Assembly: GCF_004362525.1 (NCBI RefSeq)
Contig: NZ_SNXS01000001.1
Span: 981,510-1,045,509, forward strand
Direction of reading: 5' to 3'
DNA: 64,000 nt
From: Roseateles toxinivorans
GTDB taxonomy: Bacteria; Pseudomonadota; Gammaproteobacteria; Burkholderiales; Burkholderiaceae_C
The notes beneath the pieces were generated by a model that saw only the letters and a list, made by a program, of their open reading frames with translations, did not search any database and was not told where the DNA came from. The translations under genes and the position numbers were made by a program. Shown here one piece after another: positions 61,573 through 64,000 of the stretch. Numbering within the stretch: the first letter of the stretch is position 1; every line of letters begins with the position of its first letter.

Positions 61573-62793
61573 TCAATGAGCAGCCCATTGAATCGTGCTG
61601 ATGTCGATGCCGTCCTTGTACATATCCCACAAGGGCGAGAGCTCGCGCAGCTTGGCGACGCGGTCTTTCAAGGTGCTGACGGCGTAGTCGATCTCTTCGA
61701 CCGTGGTGAAGCGGCCGATCGTCATGCGCAGGGATGAATGCGCCAGCTCGTCGCTGCGGCCCAGTGCTCGCAGCACATAGCTGGGCTCCAGACTGGCAGA
61801 GGTGCAGGCCGAGCCGGACGACACGGCAATACCCTTCACGCCCATGATCAGCGACTCGCCCTCGACATAGTTGAACGAGATGTTCAGGTTGTGTGGCACG
61901 CGACGCTCAAGGTCGCCATTGACGAACACCTGTTCGATGCCGCTCAGGCCGTCCAGCAGGCGCTTGTGCAGCATGCGGATGCGCTCGATCTCGGTACCCA
62001 TTTCCAGCTTGGCCAGGCGAAAGGCCTCGCCCATGCCGACGATCTGGTGCGTGGCCAAGGTGCCAGAACGCATGCCGCGCTCGTGGCCGCCACCGTGCAT
62101 CTGCGCCTCTAGGCGCACGCGGGGCTTGCGGCGCACGAATAGCGCGCCGATGCCCTTGGGGCCATAGGTCTTGTGCGAGGCCAGGCTCATCAGATCGACG
62201 GGCAGCTGGGTCACGTCGATCACGACCTTGCCGGTGGCCTGGGCCGCATCGACGTGGAAGATGATGCCCTTCTCTCGGCAAATATTGCCGATCGCCGTGA
62301 TGTCCTGGATCACACCGATCTCGTTGTTGACGAACAGCACCGAGACCAGGATGGTGTCGGGCCGTAGCGCGGCCTTGAACTTGTCCAGGTCCAGCAGGCC
62401 GTTGGCTTCGACATCTAGGTAGGTGACATCAAAGCCCTGGCGCTCCAACTCGCGGCAGGTGTCCAGCACCGCCTTGTGCTCGGTCTTCAGGGTGATGATG
62501 TGCTTGCCACGGGTCTTGTAGAAATGCGCCGCGCCCTTGATGGCCAGATTGATCGACTCGGTGGCGCCCGAGGTCCAGACGATCTCGCGCGGGTCGGCGT
62601 GGATCAGGCTGGCAACTTCCTCGCGGGCCTTCTCGACGGCCGCTTCCGCTTCCCAGCCCCAGGCGTGGCTGCGCGAGGCGGGGTTGCCGAAATGCTCATT
62701 CAGCCAGGGCACCATGACGCTGACGACGCGCGGATCCACCGGCGTGGTCGCACCGTAGTCCATATAGATCGGGAAATGAGGAGTCATGTCCAT
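61573..62793 (-). CDS. iscS: cysteine desulfurase IscS
   Basis: A 406-residue PLP enzyme that provides sulfur for clusters and tRNA thiolation. The PLP lysine is K208 ([12 protein letters not shown]), and the active-site cysteine is C330 ([13 protein letters not shown]). An alternative ATG two codons downstream (62787) is equally possible. Confidence 0.98.
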   Translation of the reverse strand: MDMTPHFPIYMDYGATTPVDPRVVSVMVPWLNEHFGNPASRSHAWGWEAEAAVEKAREEVASLIHADPREIVWTSGATESINLAIKGAAHFYKTRGKHIITLKTEHKAVLDTCRELERQGFDVTYLDVEANGLLDLDKFKAALRPDTILVSVLFVNNEIGVIQDITAIGNICREKGIIFHVDAAQATGKVVIDVTQLPVDLMSLASHKTYGPKGIGALFVRRKPRVRLEAQMHGGGHERGMRSGTLATHQIVGMGEAFRLAKLEMGTEIERIRMLHKRLLDGLSGIEQVFVNGDLERRVPHNLNISFNYVEGESLIMGVKGIAVSSGSACTSASLEPSYVLRALGRSDELAHSSLRMTIGRFTTVEEIDYAVSTLKDRVAKLRELSPLWDMYKDGIDISTIQWAAH

Positions 62794-62817
62794 GCGGTGA
62801 ATACTTTTTGGAGAGGA

Positions 62818-63351
62818 TTACTTCGTGAAGGCATTGCCCAACGCGAACACCGAGTTCGGCGCGGTGATGCGGATCGGCTTGAGCACGGGTTGCGAGGAGA
62901 TGGCCCGCTTGATCGGCGACTCCTCTATCGTCACGCCCTTGGACAGCTGGTCATCGACCAGCTTCTTCAGCGAGACGGAGTCGAGGTACTCGATCATCTT
63001 GGCGTTCAGGCTGGTCCACAGCTCGTGCGTGATGCAGCGCCCGGTGTCTTCGCCCATGCAGTTCTCTTTGCCGCCACAGCCGGTGGCGTCGATAGGCTCA
63101 TCGACGGCGACGATGATGTCGGCCACGGTGATCTCGCTGGACTTGCGGCCCAGCGAATAGCCGCCGCCAGGGCCGCGCGTGCTTTCCACCAGTTCGTGGC
63201 GGCGCAGCTTGCCGAACAGCTGCTCCAGATAGGACAGGGAAATCTGCTGGCGTTGGCTGATGGCCGCCAGGGCGACCGGGCCATTGTTCTCGCGCAGTGC
63301 CAAATCGATCATCGCGGTGACCGCAAAACGACCTTTGGTGGTGAGACGCAT
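62818..63351 (-). CDS. iscR: Fe-S cluster regulator IscR
   Basis: A 177-residue Rrf2-family repressor. The winged helix is at the N-terminus (LTTKGRFAVTAMIDLALRE, QQISLSYLEQLFGKLRR). Cluster ligands are C92, C98, C106 and probably H109 (GCGGKENCMGEDTGRCITHE). It represses isc when holding a [2Fe-2S] cluster. Upstream is a type-1 IscR site at 63491-63507. Confidence 0.98.
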   Translation of the reverse strand: MRLTTKGRFAVTAMIDLALRENNGPVALAAISQRQQISLSYLEQLFGKLRRHELVESTRGPGGGYSLGRKSSEITVADIIVAVDEPIDATGCGGKENCMGEDTGRCITHELWTSLNAKMIEYLDSVSLKKLVDDQLSKGVTIEESPIKRAISSQPVLKPIRITAPNSVFALGNAFTK

Positions 63352-63380
63352 ACAAAACTCCTTTGGCCTTGTGGGCCTCT

Positions 63381-63454
63381 GGGTAAACCCCTGCGGGTTG
63401 ACCCGGATCTAAACTCCCTCGCCAGGGCTCTTGGAGTACACGGGTTAACCCGTG
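63381..63454 (-). promoter_or_regulatory. iscR leader with three GGGT-ACCC dyads
   Basis: CACGGGTTAACCCGTG (63439-63454) is a perfect 16-bp palindrome. CGGGTTGACCCG (63394-63405) and GGGTAAACCC (63381-63390) repeat its core. All three lie between the predicted transcription start and iscR, so they would be in the leader RNA or serve as operator sites. Confidence 0.6.
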
Positions 63455-63477
63455 GCAATGTCCGAGCGATTAAGTCA

Positions 63478-63507
63478 ATTATAACAGAGTCCGACTAATT
63501 TAGTCGG
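63478..63507 (-). promoter_or_regulatory. isc promoter with IscR type-1 binding site
   Basis: On the minus strand CCGACTAAATTAGTCGG (63507-63491) fits the type-1 consensus YYGACTRWWWYAGTCRR, and a perfect -10 TATAAT follows at 63483-63478. The site covers the -35 region, the arrangement expected for repression by holo-IscR. Confidence 0.9.
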
Positions 63508-63547
63508 CATTAGCTCTGTGGCGCCTCTGGACCCTGCCCACGGGGCG

Positions 63548-64000
63548 TCAGCGGCCCGGGCGTGCGGTTGAAATCGGCACGATGTTGTCGTGCGCACTGC
63601 CGCCAAATGCGCGCTCACGCAGCTGGGCCAATTGATCTCGCACCCGGGCGGCCTTCTCGAACTCCAGATTGTGGGCGTGCTCCAGCATCTGCTTTTCTAG
63701 CAGGGTGATGCGCTTGCTGAGGTCTTTCTCGGACAGCTCCTCAAGCTCCAGACCGCTGGCACCGAGCAGTTTCTGATCGTCTCGCCCCGACTTCTCGGAG
63801 TAGACGCCGTCGATCATGTCGCGCACCTTCTTCTGCACGCTGCGCGGCGTGATGCCATTGGCCTCATTGAAGGCGATCTGCTTGTTGCGACGGCGCTCGG
63901 TCTCGCCGATGGCCTTCTTCATCGACTCGGTCATGCGGTCGGCATAGAGAATGGCCCTGCCGTTCAGATTGCGGGCCGCGCGGCCTATGGTCTGCACCAG
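63548..64000 (-). CDS. uvrB: excinuclease ABC subunit B, C-terminal part
   Basis: The gene enters at the right edge; about 150 C-terminal residues are seen. [25 protein letters not shown] is the end of helicase motif [27 protein letters not shown] follows, and the UVR domain that binds UvrC is at [27 protein letters not shown]. UvrB is the damage-verifying subunit of nucleotide excision repair. Confidence 0.97.
   Translation of the reverse strand: MVQTIGRAARNLNGRAILYADRMTESMKKAIGETERRRNKQIAFNEANGITPRSVQKKVRDMIDGVYSEKSGRDDQKLLGASGLELEELSEKDLSKRITLLEKQMLEHAHNLEFEKAARVRDQLAQLRERAFGGSAHDNIVPISTARPGR

Overview
This is a contiguous 64 kb piece of a high-GC chromosome, almost certainly from a betaproteobacterium of the order Burkholderiales, in the Roseateles/Rubrivivax/Leptothrix neighbourhood. 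The evidence is the gene order rpsO-pnp-quinone oxidoreductase-tpiA-secG-tRNA-Leu-nuoA-N-DUF2818-NUDIX-DUF1178, an iscRSUA-hscBA-fdx cluster, and protein families typical of that group. I found no phage, insertion sequence, CRISPR array or integrase. The assignment rests on protein and synteny recognition, not on a database search.

Layout. Positions 1-277 hold the 5' end of a DedA-family membrane protein (minus strand). From 300 to 6650 lies a one-carbon/serine unit: a promoter, a tandem glycine riboswitch, gcvT, gcvH, gcvP and an iron-sulfur L-serine dehydratase. After a SRPBCC protein, 7400-11960 carries a probable gluconate uptake operon (gluconokinase plus a three-part TRAP transporter). 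It is divergent from a LacI-type regulator, and two identical palindromic operators lie between them. Then follow a DHH phosphoesterase, an RND efflux pump with its adaptor, an MFS permease, chorismate synthase, three overlapping small membrane-protein genes, a decayed solute-binding-protein gene and a CBS-domain protein. From 22900 to 25430 are metY, an alpha/beta hydrolase and an Mpo1-like protein. From 25440 to 32800 are a MipA-type porin-like protein, a threonine-to-glycine pair (short-chain threonine dehydrogenase and kbl) with a divergent XRE-cupin regulator, a YihY-family protein, DUF2069, a GlcD-like oxidase and DUF1178.

From 32830 to 48480 (minus strand) is the complete 14-gene complex I operon nuoA-N with its tail genes. 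Upstream on the same strand are tRNA-Leu(GAG), secG, tpiA, a quinone oxidoreductase, pnp and rpsO. Next come an aminotransferase and an orphan branched-chain-type binding protein. An Hsp20 follows on the plus strand. Then comes the isc operon (iscR-iscS-iscU-iscA, a terminator-like hairpin, hscB-hscA-fdx-tsaD), and the window ends in the 3' end of uvrB.

Functional themes. Threonine (Tdh/Kbl) and serine/glycine (GcvTHP, SdaA) catabolism are both present, and the glycine branch is riboswitch controlled. Fe-S assembly (isc) sits in the same window as its heavy Fe-S consumers (complex I, serine dehydratase). The most interesting signals are regulatory: the glycine riboswitch and its switching helix, the duplicated gluconate operators, an 18-bp palindrome at kbl, an IscR type-1 site with a palindrome-rich leader, a possible antisense 3' UTR over hsp20, and a dispersed REP-like repeat. 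I did not find a clearly new multi-gene system.
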